Assembly (NCBI GenBank): GCA_030147525.1
Contig: JASBVF010000056.1
Coordinates: forward strand, 62,001 to 126,000
DNA: 64,000 nt
Source of the DNA: Bacteroidota bacterium
Lineage (GTDB): Bacteria; Bacteroidota; Bacteroidia; Chitinophagales; Saprospiraceae
Direction: 5' to 3'
This document shows positions 34,606 to 43,764 of this stretch, in pieces. Made by a program: the position numbers and the translations under genes. The notes under the pieces are model-generated. The model was not told where the DNA came from. It saw nothing but the letters and a program-made list of their open reading frames with translations, and ran no database searches. The first letter of the stretch is position 1. Every line of letters starts with the position of its first letter.

Positions 34606-35799
34606 TCACTTTCCAATCCGGTATTCCAAACCGACGATGTACTGTGTGAAGGAGTACTTTTCCGGCATTTTTTTCAAAATATTATAGACGTTAAAACCCA
34701 GGTCGAGGTAGAGATTTTTCCAGATTCTCGGGCTGTAACCGGCGCCAAGGTCGAGGTAGAGCAGGTCGTCTTTTCGGTAGGGATCGTATGCGCCGCAGGT
34801 GCAGTAATTGCCATAAAAAAGGCCTGTTTCAAAATACAAGCGGTTTCGGTTTGCAGCCCTCGGCGTGAAATTGTATTGCCCAAAACTCCCCACCAGGAAG
34901 TATTTTCCATCTTCTGAATCAGGGCTTTTGGTGAAAATCTGCATACCGCTGAGGCCGAGGCGGAGGCTTCCTGTCATGTCCGTCGCTAGGTTGATGTTCC
35001 AGGTAAATTCCTGAAAGAGATGATTTTCGGGCAGGTTGCGGGAGCGGGAATTGGGATCCCAGATGTAAGTCAGCGAGGAGCCGATGATCAGGTTGCCAAA
35101 GCCGGTAAAAACGTCATTTTCTCCTTTCGGGCGGCAGGTGAGCAGCCCCATAAAAATGGAGGAATTGCAATCCGGGGAAGGTTTTTGATAGTTTTTACCG
35201 GGAAAATAAAACTGAAAAGTGCCGGTCCGGTACAGCCCGCCGGGCACTTCCCCACCGGGGTAGAACGAGCGTTTCAGCGACATTTCATAATAAAACCGCC
35301 CACCCAACCGGACGCCCACCCCAATCTCCGGCGTGATTTCCTGGGTGCTCAACTGGTCGAGTCCGGTTAACACACCGTTTTTCAGGCGGCGATTGGAAAA
35401 ATTATGCTCCACGCCGGCGAATGGAAACATGTGCATCGTTGCGCAGCGATCACAAATTTTCACGCTGAAAACCGACCGCCGCTCCCAGTCGCCGGGATAA
35501 AATTTCACGAAATAACCAAGTCCTTTAATGTCAGGGTATGCCGGGTAATTTTTATTCACCACCTCAAATTCGTACTCCGCCTGAGCGCCCACCAGCAGAT
35601 GACGGGTGAGAAACGCCCCGAATTTCGGTTTTACCCGAAGGGCCAGGAAGCGATAATCTATGCCTGGATCGAGCGGATCATTGGCGCTGACGAAGAGCAG
35701 CCCCGTTTCAGTTCCAAACGAAAATTTAGGTTGAGAAAAAGCAGCGGTAGCAAACAGAAGCAGGCTACACCAGGCAAGAAGGGAAAAAGGCGTTTTCAT
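34606..35799 (-). CDS. Outer-membrane beta-barrel-like protein
   Basis: The 397-aa product has a signal peptide (LLLFATAAFSQ). The rest alternates hydrophobic and polar residues with many aromatic ends (FGTETGLLFVSANDP, LLVGAQAEYEFEVV, GVGVRLGGRFYYEMSLKRSFYPGG, LYLDLGFNVYNIL) and ends with YIVGLEYRIGK, as in outer-membrane barrels of Bacteroidota. A CDRC pair (SVKICDRCATMH) is unusual. Its start codon and first six codons pair with an upstream arm in a 15-bp stem. Function unknown. Confidence 0.75.
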   Translation of the reverse strand: MKTPFSLLAWCSLLLFATAAFSQPKFSFGTETGLLFVSANDPLDPGIDYRFLALRVKPKFGAFLTRHLLVGAQAEYEFEVVNKNYPAYPDIKGLGYFVKFYPGDWERRSVFSVKICDRCATMHMFPFAGVEHNFSNRRLKNGVLTGLDQLSTQEITPEIGVGVRLGGRFYYEMSLKRSFYPGGEVPGGLYRTGTFQFYFPGKNYQKPSPDCNSSIFMGLLTCRPKGENDVFTGFGNLIIGSSLTYIWDPNSRSRNLPENHLFQEFTWNINLATDMTGSLRLGLSGMQIFTKSPDSEDGKYFLVGSFGQYNFTPRAANRNRLYFETGLFYGNYCTCGAYDPYRKDDLLYLDLGAGYSPRIWKNLYLDLGFNVYNILKKMPEKYSFTQYIVGLEYRIGK

Positions 35800-35832
35800 A
35801 CCGTTTAAATTTCACACGAAAACGCCTTTTTC
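35783..35832 (-). promoter_or_regulatory. Start-codon hairpin of the barrel gene
   Basis: A perfect 15-nt inverted repeat, GAAAAAGGCGTTTTC at 35783-35797 and its complement at 35818-35832, encloses 20 nt. On the minus strand the 3' arm starts two bases into the ATG and covers codons 1-6, so the start codon sits at the loop edge. It can also act as the terminator of the TonB-C/TPR gene (CGCCTTTTTC end). Confidence 0.7.
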
Positions 35833-35857
35833 TGTCCCTTATTTTTATTTCAAAAAA

Positions 35858-36937
35858 TTACTTGCAAAGTACCGGAATCAACTGGTTCACCACGTCGATG
35901 GACACCATTTCCCGCACTTTCAGAAAGTCGGCACAGGCTTTTTCGATGTCATTCATATTCATGTAAGCCTGGCCCCGCAGGTAGAGGAAATTCGCATTTT
36001 TCGGGAACATCGTCAGCGCCTCGTTCAATTTTTTGATACCCTCCTCCTGCTTACCTTCGTTAAAAAGACTACTACCTTCATCGGCCAGGGCGTTCGCTTT
36101 TTCATAGCTACTGATAGTTTGGGCGCACTTGGCGGCATTCGGCAAAAACGTCACCGTCAAATCGTAGGAAGAAGGCACCTGCCGGTCTTTGCGCACGGCG
36201 GGCTGCCACTTACCCCAGGTTTCGGTCGCTACCCGAATGGCTTCCCAGCGAAAATCCCAGCCCAAGTTCCAGTAATCCGCCAGGTCGAGCACCCGGACAT
36301 ATCCGCTTGGACGGGCAAGAATTGTCATATCCATCGTACCGATTTTACAGCTATCCCGGTAGGCGGCGGGCGTTTTCAGGTTGTTTTTGATGAAATTATC
36401 GAGTGCAGCCTCGCCGCCGGTGTATTTCAGCGAATCATCGACCACGACATACACCGTGTCCCTGAAATTGACAATGACAAAGTCGAGCGGCTCCTGCAAC
36501 TTGAATTTGATCGGAACGGTCACCTGCGTGCGAACGGGTTTGCCGTCTTTCTTGCCGGGCGTCCAGGCGAGTTTGGCGTTTTTCAGCGCTTCGTTCATGC
36601 CGCTGGCAACCCTGACAGCCTCTTCGCCACAGCCGCCACCAATGTCCCTGACCACGGTTGGGTTGGAGATGTAGCCGTCTTTTTCGACCACCAGACTCAG
36701 CACTACGGTGCCTTCGATGTCCTGCTCCCTTGCATCCCAGGGGTAAACGATATTTTGGTTAAAAAACATCAGCAGCGCCGTCTGGGCGCATTGGGTTTTG
36801 GCCTCCAGCGTGGTGTCGATTTGTTCGCAACCGGGAAAGCGGGGCATCTCCGACACGACTTTGTAAATCGTGGTATCATTTTGGGAAAAAACGGCGAGGG
36901 CAGTCAGCGTGAAAAATAAGGTCAGTATTTGTTTCAT
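35858..36937 (-). CDS. TonB C-terminal-domain and TPR secreted protein
   Basis: The 359-aa product has a signal peptide (ALAVFSQ). A TonB_C-like domain covers about 55-150 (NIVYPWDAREQDIEGTVVLSLVVEKDGYISNPTVVRDIGG, GKPVRTQVTVPIKFKL). A second, weaker TonB_C-like region is at about 175-265 (KFIKNNLKT-like NFIKNNLKTPAAYRDS). TPR-type repeats follow at about 285-355 (ALADEGSSLFNEGKQEEGIKKLNEAL, ANFLYLRGQAYMNMNDIEKACADF). There is no N-terminal TM anchor of a true TonB, so it is a periplasmic relative. Its exact task is unknown. It lies upstream of the barrel gene in the same run. Confidence 0.85.
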   Translation of the reverse strand: MKQILTLFFTLTALAVFSQNDTTIYKVVSEMPRFPGCEQIDTTLEAKTQCAQTALLMFFNQNIVYPWDAREQDIEGTVVLSLVVEKDGYISNPTVVRDIGGGCGEEAVRVASGMNEALKNAKLAWTPGKKDGKPVRTQVTVPIKFKLQEPLDFVIVNFRDTVYVVVDDSLKYTGGEAALDNFIKNNLKTPAAYRDSCKIGTMDMTILARPSGYVRVLDLADYWNLGWDFRWEAIRVATETWGKWQPAVRKDRQVPSSYDLTVTFLPNAAKCAQTISSYEKANALADEGSSLFNEGKQEEGIKKLNEALTMFPKNANFLYLRGQAYMNMNDIEKACADFLKVREMVSIDVVNQLIPVLCK

Positions 36938-36991
36938 GTTTATTTTTTTTGGTGACGGTGAACGTTGGCCGCAAAAATATCAATTCTTAGT

Positions 36992-37579
36992 TCACCGGAA
37001 TTTAAACGGCAATAACATCGGTACATTTTCCTGGTAGGAACGGTAGGCGTCGCCGAATTGCTGCGTCAGCTTACGCTCCTCCAGCTTGCTGCCCACGAAG
37101 AGGTAAATGGTTGAAATGATAGCCATGACCAGCACCGCATCCAAAGGCAGCACCAGAAAAAAGCCCCAAACCACGAGCAAAGTCCCGAAGTACAGCGGAT
37201 GCCGGACCAATCTGTTCAAGCCACTGACGTTCAAGGAAGTGTGCTCAGGCTGGCGTCCGTTTTTCAGCTGAAAAAGTCCGGTAAATTCCCCCAAATCGTA
37301 ACCCTGCATAGCCTTCCAAATCCAGATCAGGCCACCCAACAGCAGCACCCCGCCAGGCATTGCGAACCAGGCATTTTCCAGCAGCATTTCCTTTTTTATC
37401 GAAAAAAAAAGCCAGGCAATAGGCGCCAGCAAAATCACGGCAAGGAGGTTGTAAAACAACCGGTAATATTTGACCGGGATCAGGTTTTTCATCAAAAAAA
37501 CCTTGACACGCTCCGCCGCCAGCACGCTGTGGAGGATGAAATACGCCGTGGAAACTATGGCAAAAACGAATATTGACAT
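36992..37579 (-). CDS. Isoprenylcysteine carboxyl methyltransferase-like membrane protein
   Basis: The 195-aa product has about five membrane helices (SIFVFAIVSTAYFILHSVLAA, YRLFYNLLAVILLAPIAWLFF, PGGVLLLGGLIWIWKAM). The C-terminal ICMT/PEMT/NnrU signature reads NRLVRHPLYFGTLLVVWGFF, then KLEERKLTQQFGDAYRSYQENVPMLLPF. This RHPxYxG and EExxL...Y arrangement binds S-adenosylmethionine in the family. In bacteria the substrates are lipids or unknown acceptors. It is the first gene of the leftward run and is divergent from the PagL-like gene across a palindrome. Confidence 0.88.
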   Translation of the reverse strand: MSIFVFAIVSTAYFILHSVLAAERVKVFLMKNLIPVKYYRLFYNLLAVILLAPIAWLFFSIKKEMLLENAWFAMPGGVLLLGGLIWIWKAMQGYDLGEFTGLFQLKNGRQPEHTSLNVSGLNRLVRHPLYFGTLLVVWGFFLVLPLDAVLVMAIISTIYLFVGSKLEERKLTQQFGDAYRSYQENVPMLLPFKFR

Positions 37580-37625
37580 AGGGCAAAGCTACAAACAAGC
37601 TGCTGATTGATTGCCCTTCCAAAAG

Positions 37626-37666
37626 CTTCCAAAAGCGGATGAATTCAATTCACCCGCTTTTGGAAG
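37626..37666. repeat. 41-bp palindrome with TGAATT-C-AATTCA core
   Basis: CTTCCAAAAGCGG (37626-37638) and its exact complement (37654-37666) enclose TGAATTCAATTCA; only one base pair is mismatched over 20-nt arms. It sits between divergent promoters, 48 nt before the PagL-like ATG. It belongs with the element at 8976-9036. Confidence 0.8.
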
Positions 37667-37713
37667 AGCGGCCAATCGGCAAAACCTGTTTTCTTTGCCC
37701 CAAAATATTTTTC

Positions 37714-38265
37714 ATGAAACCGCTCGCTGTTACCCTGCTTTTGTTTTTTTCGGTGAAATGTTTCAGCCAAACGGAGCAATCTGTCGGCATTCACCTCGGT
37801 ATCCCTATCATCCACGAAAAACTGTCGGAAGGGCGGAAGTACAAGCCGTTCCAGTTGCTGTTTTATTACAATTTCACTAACCTGCTGAAAGGCAAAAAGA
37901 ACGACCTGTTCGTCTATCTGGAGCCGCAGCTGGTGTGGGTGCATTTTTCACCTAAAGACAAAAAAGAATGGGAATTCGGCGCCAACCTCGGCCTTGAATA
38001 CCGCCTGAATGTTTCAGATCAAACAGCGCTGACAGCAGCCATCGGCTCCGGCCCGCACTACATCACCGTGGAGACGAAACAGCAGGTAAAAGGCTTTATT
38101 TTTTCGGATAATTTCACCGCAGGTCTGCGGCAAAAACTGGGCGACTCCGGCGTCAATCTGGATCTGAAATGCCGCTTCCGCCACATTTCAAACGCCAACC
38201 TGAAAAAGCCGAACAAGGGGATTGACTCGTGGTTTGTGATCGCCGGGCTGACGAAGGATTTGTAA
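37714..38265 (+). CDS. PagL-like acyloxyacyl hydrolase (lipid A deacylase family)
   Basis: The 183-aa product starts at ATG 37714, where a signal peptide begins (MKPLAVTLLLFFSVKCFSQ); the frame is open to 37639, but that stretch overlaps the palindrome. It reads as an eight-stranded outer-membrane barrel. The family signature FRHISNANLKKPNKGID has the His and Ser of the catalytic triad, with Asp 12 residues after Ser where Pseudomonas PagL has Glu. PagL removes a 3-O-acyl chain from lipid A. Activity is plausible but unproven. The stop TAA lies in a TTGTAAATTGG word of the junction palindrome. Confidence 0.85.
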   Translation: MKPLAVTLLLFFSVKCFSQTEQSVGIHLGIPIIHEKLSEGRKYKPFQLLFYYNFTNLLKGKKNDLFVYLEPQLVWVHFSPKDKKEWEFGANLGLEYRLNVSDQTALTAAIGSGPHYITVETKQQVKGFIFSDNFTAGLRQKLGDSGVNLDLKCRFRHISNANLKKPNKGIDSWFVIAGLTKDL

Positions 38266-38334
38266 ATTGGTGAATTGGTAAGTTAGTTCGGGGGCCTGCC
38301 TAATTCACCAATTCACTAATTTACCAATTTACAA
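38260..38334. repeat. Word-type palindrome at the PagL/MATE convergent junction
   Basis: Arms 38260-38286 and 38300-38334 are built from TTGGTGAATTGGTAAATTAG-like words. Both convergent genes stop at the TAA of TTGTAAATTGG, one copy per strand. Confidence 0.85.
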
Positions 38335-39714
38335 CTCCACCAGCTTCCACCTCCCCCGCCGGAACAGCACGATCATCACCACCGACATGATGGCCTCTGA
38401 AATGGCGACTGACCAACAGACACCAGCCACGCCCCACCCTGCCTCCATCGCCAGCACGTAGCCGAGTGGAATTTCCAACAGCCAGAAACATACAAAATTA
38501 ACGAGTGTAGGCGTCCGGGTATCGCCCGCTCCATTGAACGACTGGCTGAGAATGAGGCCGTAAGCAAAGATGAAATAGCTCACACAAAAAATCCGCAGAG
38601 TGATGATACCAATGCGGATCACTTCCGCATCCGGGTTGAACAGCGGGATGATAACCGGCGCTGAAAAAACCAGGATCAGCGAAATAACAACCAGGAACAT
38701 CATGGTGAAATGGGCCGTTCGCCAGGCTGATGCTTCGGCCCGGTCGGGTTGTTTTGCGCCAAGGTTTTGCCCGACGAGCGTGGCGGCAGCATTGCCCAAT
38801 CCCCAAATCGGCATGAAGGTAAAAATGATGATACGGATGGCGATGGTGTAGCCCGCCACCGCCTCGCTGCCAAACTCCGACACGATGCGCACCAGAAACA
38901 CCCAGCTTGCCGACGAAATAATGTACTGCCCCGTGCCGCCCGCCGCCACTTCGATGAGCCGCACGATCGTCTCCCGGACAATGACAAAATGACGCCGGGC
39001 TATTTTCACAATGCCCACGCCTTTCAATAACAAATAAAGTTGCATCGCCACACCAACGGACCGGCCAAACACGGTTGCAATGGCTGCCCCCTCGATGCCC
39101 ATCTCCGGGAATGGCCCCCAGCCGAAAATCAGCATGGGATCGAGCACGATGTTGATGCCGTTGGAAATGAACAGTACCCACATGGCGTAAGTCGCATTGC
39201 CCGCCCCCCGAAAAATGGCGTTGAACAGGAACAGCAACATGATGACGATGTTGGTGCCAAACATGATGCGGGTATAGCCGGAACATTCGGCAATCAACTG
39301 TTCGCTGCCGCCCATGAGGCGCAGGATGTCGTCCGCAAAAATAAATCCCGGAATACCGATCAGCGCCGAAATGATAATGGCCAGAATAGTCGATTGCACG
39401 GCTGCCCGGGCAGCTCCATCCGGGTCATTCTCGCCGGTGCGGCGGGCCACGACGGCCGTTGCAGCAGCACACAAACCGACGGCAATAGAATACACCATCG
39501 TCATGATCGACTCTGTGAGTCCGACGGTGGCCATAGCGTCCACGCTGATTTTGGAGACCCAGTAGGCATCGGCGAGGGCGAAGACGCCTTCCATGATCAT
39601 TTCCAGTACCATCGGAATGCTGAGCAGAACGATGGCCCGGTTGATGCTGCCGGAAGTGAATTCCTGCTCGCTGCCGGTGATGGCCTCACGGAGGGTTTTG
39701 AAAAATTTTGACAT
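38329..39714 (-). CDS. MATE family efflux transporter
   Basis: The 461-aa product has 12 membrane helices in two MatE repeats. Family marks include INRAIVLLSIPMVLEMIMEGVFALADAYWVSKI at the first half and GTGQYIISSASWVFLVRIV, MPIWGLGNAAATLVGQNLGAKQPDRAE at the second. MATE proteins export drugs or metabolites using Na+ or H+ gradients in the inner membrane. The substrate is unknown. It is a single gene, convergent with the PagL-like gene. Confidence 0.95.
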   Translation of the reverse strand: MSKFFKTLREAITGSEQEFTSGSINRAIVLLSIPMVLEMIMEGVFALADAYWVSKISVDAMATVGLTESIMTMVYSIAVGLCAAATAVVARRTGENDPDGAARAAVQSTILAIIISALIGIPGFIFADDILRLMGGSEQLIAECSGYTRIMFGTNIVIMLLFLFNAIFRGAGNATYAMWVLFISNGINIVLDPMLIFGWGPFPEMGIEGAAIATVFGRSVGVAMQLYLLLKGVGIVKIARRHFVIVRETIVRLIEVAAGGTGQYIISSASWVFLVRIVSEFGSEAVAGYTIAIRIIIFTFMPIWGLGNAAATLVGQNLGAKQPDRAEASAWRTAHFTMMFLVVISLILVFSAPVIIPLFNPDAEVIRIGIITLRIFCVSYFIFAYGLILSQSFNGAGDTRTPTLVNFVCFWLLEIPLGYVLAMEAGWGVAGVCWSVAISEAIMSVVMIVLFRRGRWKLVEL

Positions 39715-39909
39715 GTGAGAGTACGGGTGATTTCGATGGAAGATTTTGCGGGGCGAAGGTAGGTTTTTTGGGGTTTTGGAACGGGGGTAAAACTGAGAGG
39801 GGAAGGTAAAAAGTTCCGGACAGTCTGATATTTTGATTTTTGGGTATGTTTGTTTTCAGATTTTCAAAAAATCCAAAAAAACCGAAACAATAAAACACAG
39901 AATCGTTCA

Positions 39910-39960
39910 AAAACCCAGACTCCTCCAAAATCCAAATTCCAAAATCGTAAATCCAAAATG
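39910..39960 (+). repeat. Word array leading into the C39-ABC start codon
   Basis: Repeats of TCCAAAATCCAAATTCCAAA and AAATCCAAAATG end exactly at the ATG at 39958-39960, so the start codon is part of the array. Confidence 0.5.
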
Positions 39961-42156
39961 CCCTTCCCCTTCCACCGACAACTCGACGCCATGGACTGCG
40001 GCGCTGCCAGCCTCCGGATGATTGCGGAGCACTACGGCCGGCGCTACACCCTGCAAGCCCTGCGGGAACGCACCTACGTGGACAGGGAGGGCGTCTCGTC
40101 GATGGGCATTGCCAAGGGTGCAGAGAGCATCGGCATGCTGGCCCTGCCGGTGAAATTGCCCTTCGAAAGCATCGGCGAAGACGAGGCCGGACTGCTGGAA
40201 GCGCCCCTGCCCTGCATCGTCCACTGGAACCAGGCGCACTTCGTCGTCGTTTTTAAAATTTCAAAAAAATACGTCTGGATCGCCGACCCGGCACGGGGAA
40301 AAGTGCGCATCCCGCATCACGAATTCCTGCGCCACTGGGCCAGCGACGCAGGCAAAGGCGTCGCCATCCTGCTGGAACCGACGCCCGATTTTTACACCGG
40401 CGAAGATGAAAAAGTGGACCGCACCGGCCTCGGTTTCCTGCTACGCTACGCCCGGCCTTACCGGCGGCTGATCGGGCAATTGCTCATCGGGCTGCTCGTC
40501 GCCAGCATCATTCAATTCCTGTTCCCCTTCCTCACGCAGGCCATCGTGGATGTGGGTATCGAAAACCAGGACCTGCATTTCGTCTGGCTCATCCTCTTCG
40601 GTCAGCTCATGCTCTTCGCCGGACAGACGACCGTGCGGTTCATCCAGGGCTGGATTTTACTCCACATCGGCACACGGGTCAACATCTCGCTGGTCAGCGA
40701 TTTCCTGGTGCGGCTGATGCAACAGCCGATCAGTTTTTTCGATGCAAAAATGACCGGCGACCTGCTCCAGCGCATCGGCGATCACCGGCGCATCGAGGAA
40801 TTTCTGACGGTAAGTACGCTGAACATCCTGTTTTCGGCTTTCACACTGCTCATCTTCGGCACCGTGCTGGCGATTTACAGTTGGACGATCTTTTTCATTT
40901 TCCTCATCGCCAGCCTGCTGTACGTGGGGTGGATTTTTCTTTTTTTGAAAAAACGGGCGGACGCCGATTACCTGCGCTTCCGTGCCCTGTCCGAAAACCA
41001 AAGCTCGCTCATCGAGCTGATCCAGGGCATGCAGGAAATCAAGCTGCAAAACAGCGAACGCAAGCGCCGCTACGGCTGGGTTCACATCCAGGCGAAACTG
41101 TTCCGGGCCAACGTCCGCTCGCTCAGCGTCACGCAGTGGCAGGAGGCCGGGGCGCAGTTCATCGCCCAGATCAAGGACATTTTCATCACCGTCATCGCTG
41201 CTGCTGCCGTCATCCACGGGGATTTGACGCTGGGTATGATGCTGGCCGTCATGTTCATTCTTGGCCAATTGAACGTGCCGTTGCAGCAGATCATCACTTT
41301 CGTAAGGGCGGCACAGGATGCGAAGATCAGTCTGGAGCGGCTGGCGGAAATCCACGATGGAGAAGAAGATTTGACAAATTTTAAAAATTTGTCAAATCTA
41401 AACCCGTCAACCAGCAATTTTACGATTGAAAACGTAAGTTTCCGCTACAACCCCCTCTCGCCTTTTGTTTTGAAAAATATCAACCTCGAAATACCGGCGG
41501 GCAAAGTGACCGCCATCGTCGGCACCAGCGGCAGCGGAAAAACGACTTTGGTGAAACTGCTGCTCGGCTTTTACGAACCCACCGAAGGCAGCATCCGGGT
41601 GGGGGCGGCTTTTTTGAAAAACATCCCTCCGCACGAGTGGCGGGACCAGTGCGGGGCCGTGATGCAGGAAGGTTTCATCTTCTCCGACACCATCGCCTCC
41701 AACATCGCCGAAAGCGAGGGCGTGTGGAACAAAGTGGACAAAACCCGCCTGCTGAAAGCCGTTCAAACTGCTCACATCCAGGATTTTGTCGAAAACCTGC
41801 CACTGGGCTACAACACGATGGTCGGCGCACGAGGCAACGGCCTGAGCCAGGGCCAGCGTCAGCGGCTGCTGATCGCACGGGCGGTGTACAAGGAGCCGGA
41901 ATTCCTTTTCTTCGACGAAGCCACCAACGCCCTCGATGCCCACACGGAGAAGATCATCACCGGCAACCTGAGCCAGTTTTTTCAGGGTAAAACCGTGGTG
42001 GTCGTCGCCCACCGCCTGAGCACGGTGAAAAATGCCGACCAAATCGTCGTGCTGGAAAAAGGCGAACTCGTGGAACGGGGGACGCATGAGGAACTGACGG
42101 CGAAGCGGGGGGCGTATTTTAGGTTGGTGCGGGAGCAGTTGGAATTAGGAGCGTGA
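39958..42156 (+). CDS. C39 peptidase-containing ABC exporter
   Basis: The 732-aa product starts at ATG 39958 (MPFPFHRQLDAMDCGAASL); the frame is open to 39850 but that N-terminus is low-complexity and falls in a word array. The peptidase C39 domain (about 1-135) has catalytic Cys in MDCGAASLRMIAEHYGR and His in IVHWNQAHFVVVF, with Asp in IADPARG. Six membrane helices follow (about 155-440), then the ATPase: Walker A GTSGSGKTTL, Q-loop, signature LSQGQRQRL, Walker B FLFFDEATNALD, His switch VVAHRL. Such exporters cleave double-glycine leaders and export bacteriocins or small peptides. The usual partner HlyD is 2.5 kb downstream at 44645. No GG-leader precursor was found nearby. Confidence 0.95.
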   Translation: MPFPFHRQLDAMDCGAASLRMIAEHYGRRYTLQALRERTYVDREGVSSMGIAKGAESIGMLALPVKLPFESIGEDEAGLLEAPLPCIVHWNQAHFVVVFKISKKYVWIADPARGKVRIPHHEFLRHWASDAGKGVAILLEPTPDFYTGEDEKVDRTGLGFLLRYARPYRRLIGQLLIGLLVASIIQFLFPFLTQAIVDVGIENQDLHFVWLILFGQLMLFAGQTTVRFIQGWILLHIGTRVNISLVSDFLVRLMQQPISFFDAKMTGDLLQRIGDHRRIEEFLTVSTLNILFSAFTLLIFGTVLAIYSWTIFFIFLIASLLYVGWIFLFLKKRADADYLRFRALSENQSSLIELIQGMQEIKLQNSERKRRYGWVHIQAKLFRANVRSLSVTQWQEAGAQFIAQIKDIFITVIAAAAVIHGDLTLGMMLAVMFILGQLNVPLQQIITFVRAAQDAKISLERLAEIHDGEEDLTNFKNLSNLNPSTSNFTIENVSFRYNPLSPFVLKNINLEIPAGKVTAIVGTSGSGKTTLVKLLLGFYEPTEGSIRVGAAFLKNIPPHEWRDQCGAVMQEGFIFSDTIASNIAESEGVWNKVDKTRLLKAVQTAHIQDFVENLPLGYNTMVGARGNGLSQGQRQRLLIARAVYKEPEFLFFDEATNALDAHTEKIITGNLSQFFQGKTVVVVAHRLSTVKNADQIVVLEKGELVERGTHEELTAKRGAYFRLVREQLELGA

Positions 42157-42174
42157 GGTTTATCTTTATGCAAT

Positions 42175-42409
42175 AAAGTAACGCCGGCTTATTCAGATTG
42201 AAAAATAACCGATTTTTCCCCGCACTGCCTTGTCATCGCCGCAGGCGACCTGCAACGTCACGAGGGAAGTCACGACGGCACTTTTAGCAGCCCTTATAAC
42301 GTAGCAGGTTGCCTGCGGCAATGACAAGGTTCGCAGCTATAAAATCGATAAAAAAGTCAATTTCAATTAGCCGGCGATACGAGGCGCCAGCTAAAGCCGG
42401 CATTACTTT
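42175..42409. mobile_element. MITE-like nested inverted-repeat element, 235 bp
   Basis: Terminal inverted repeats AAAGTAAYGCCGGCTT (42175-42191 and 42392-42409, one mismatch plus one extra base) bracket an inner pair of 31-nt arms (42228-42258 and 42299-42329, three mismatches, words TGTCATCGCCGCAGGCGACC). There is no open reading frame inside. A clear target-site duplication was not found. It lies between the ABC exporter and the oxidoreductase gene, 22 nt before its ATG. Confidence 0.6.
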
Positions 42410-42430
42410 GAATTTTAAAACAAACGAAAA

Positions 42431-43762
42431 ATGAAAAGAAGAGACTTCATCAAAACATCCGCCGGCTTAGCCGCCATCGCATTTTTACCTTCATTTAAAA
42501 ATGTAAAAAACGGACGCTTACGCACGGCCCACATCGGCGTAGGCGGCATGGGCGCTGAAGACCTGAAAGCCATTTCATCCCATAAAATGGTGGACGTAAC
42601 GGCCCTCTGCGATGTGGATGCCAACGCTTTAGCGGCAGCCAAAAAACTGCACCCCAACGCCAAAGTATTCGCCGATTACCGGAAAATGCTGGCCGAAATG
42701 GGCGATGAAATTGATGCGGTTATCGTCTCTACGCCCGATCATACCCACGCCCCGGCATCGTTGACGGCGATGAACATGGGTAAACCCGTGTACTGCCAAA
42801 AACCGCTGACCCACCACGTTTCAGAAGCCAGAAAAATGGCCCAACTGGCGAAGGAGAAAAACCTGGTGACACAGATGGGCATTCAGGTGCATTCATTTTA
42901 CGATTACAAACTGGCGACCATCCTGATTCAGTCCGGCATCATCGGCAAGGTGAAATGCGTCCGGGCCTGGTCGCCGAAAAACTGGGGATACGACGGCCCC
43001 GCCCCCGAAGGCAGCGACCAGGTTCCTTCCAATTTAGATTGGAACCTTTGGCTCGGAACCGCCGCAGAGCGCCCCTATAAAAAGGATGTTTACCACCCGG
43101 GCAACTGGCGAAAAGTGCTGGATTTCGGCTGCGGAACCCTCGGCGACATGGGCGTCCACATTTTCGATACGCCTTACAATGCGCTGGAACTGGACGTCCC
43201 GAAAACCATCAAAAACGAATGCCGCAAACCGACGGGATTCGGGTTCCCGGAAAATAACATCGTGACCTACAAATTCCCCGGCACGAAGCATACCACCCGC
43301 TCGCTGAAATGGGTCTGGTACGACGGCCCCGGCGCTCCCACACAGCACAAAGACCTGCAACTGCCCAACAACGAAAAATTGCCCGATCAGGGCGCCATGT
43401 TCATCGGCAAAAAAGGCCGGTTGCTGCTGCCGCATTTCATGGAACTGCCCCGGCTGATCGTGGATGGGAAATACGAAACGCTGGATTTGTCGAAATACGA
43501 AGCAGCGCAGGCCATGGGTGAGCCGGTCAGGAATTATGAAACGGAGGGCAAGAAGCACTACCACCAGTTCGTGGATGCCTGCCTGGGCCAAGGCGAATGC
43601 ACCGCCCCGTTTTCCTACGCTTCCCGGCTCACGGAGACCATCCTGCTGGGTGTGATCGCCGGACGTTTCCCCAATAAAACCCTGCACTGGAACCGGGAGC
43701 AGGCGAGGTTTTCGGAAGCGGAGGCGAATCAGTTTTTGGATGGGGTGTATCGGGAGTTTTGA
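42431..43762 (+). CDS. Tat-exported Gfo/Idh/MocA family oxidoreductase
   Basis: The 443-aa product starts with a twin-arginine signal (KRRDFIKTSAGLAAIAFLPSF). The Rossmann motif is HIGVGGMGAEDL (Gly-rich, about residue 36). The cofactor and substrate region shows VSTPDHTHAPASL and the family KP motif PVYCQKPLTHHV. A C-terminal alpha/beta domain follows, with SLKWVWYDGPG and KKGRLLLPH. It should act on a sugar or cyclitol in the periplasm. Its upstream region is the MITE-like element, so its promoter may lie in or be replaced by it. A GTAGGC word array begins 2 nt after the stop. Confidence 0.92.
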   Translation: MKRRDFIKTSAGLAAIAFLPSFKNVKNGRLRTAHIGVGGMGAEDLKAISSHKMVDVTALCDVDANALAAAKKLHPNAKVFADYRKMLAEMGDEIDAVIVSTPDHTHAPASLTAMNMGKPVYCQKPLTHHVSEARKMAQLAKEKNLVTQMGIQVHSFYDYKLATILIQSGIIGKVKCVRAWSPKNWGYDGPAPEGSDQVPSNLDWNLWLGTAAERPYKKDVYHPGNWRKVLDFGCGTLGDMGVHIFDTPYNALELDVPKTIKNECRKPTGFGFPENNIVTYKFPGTKHTTRSLKWVWYDGPGAPTQHKDLQLPNNEKLPDQGAMFIGKKGRLLLPHFMELPRLIVDGKYETLDLSKYEAAQAMGEPVRNYETEGKKHYHQFVDACLGQGECTAPFSYASRLTETILLGVIAGRFPNKTLHWNREQARFSEAEANQFLDGVYREF

Positions 43763-43764
43763 GG

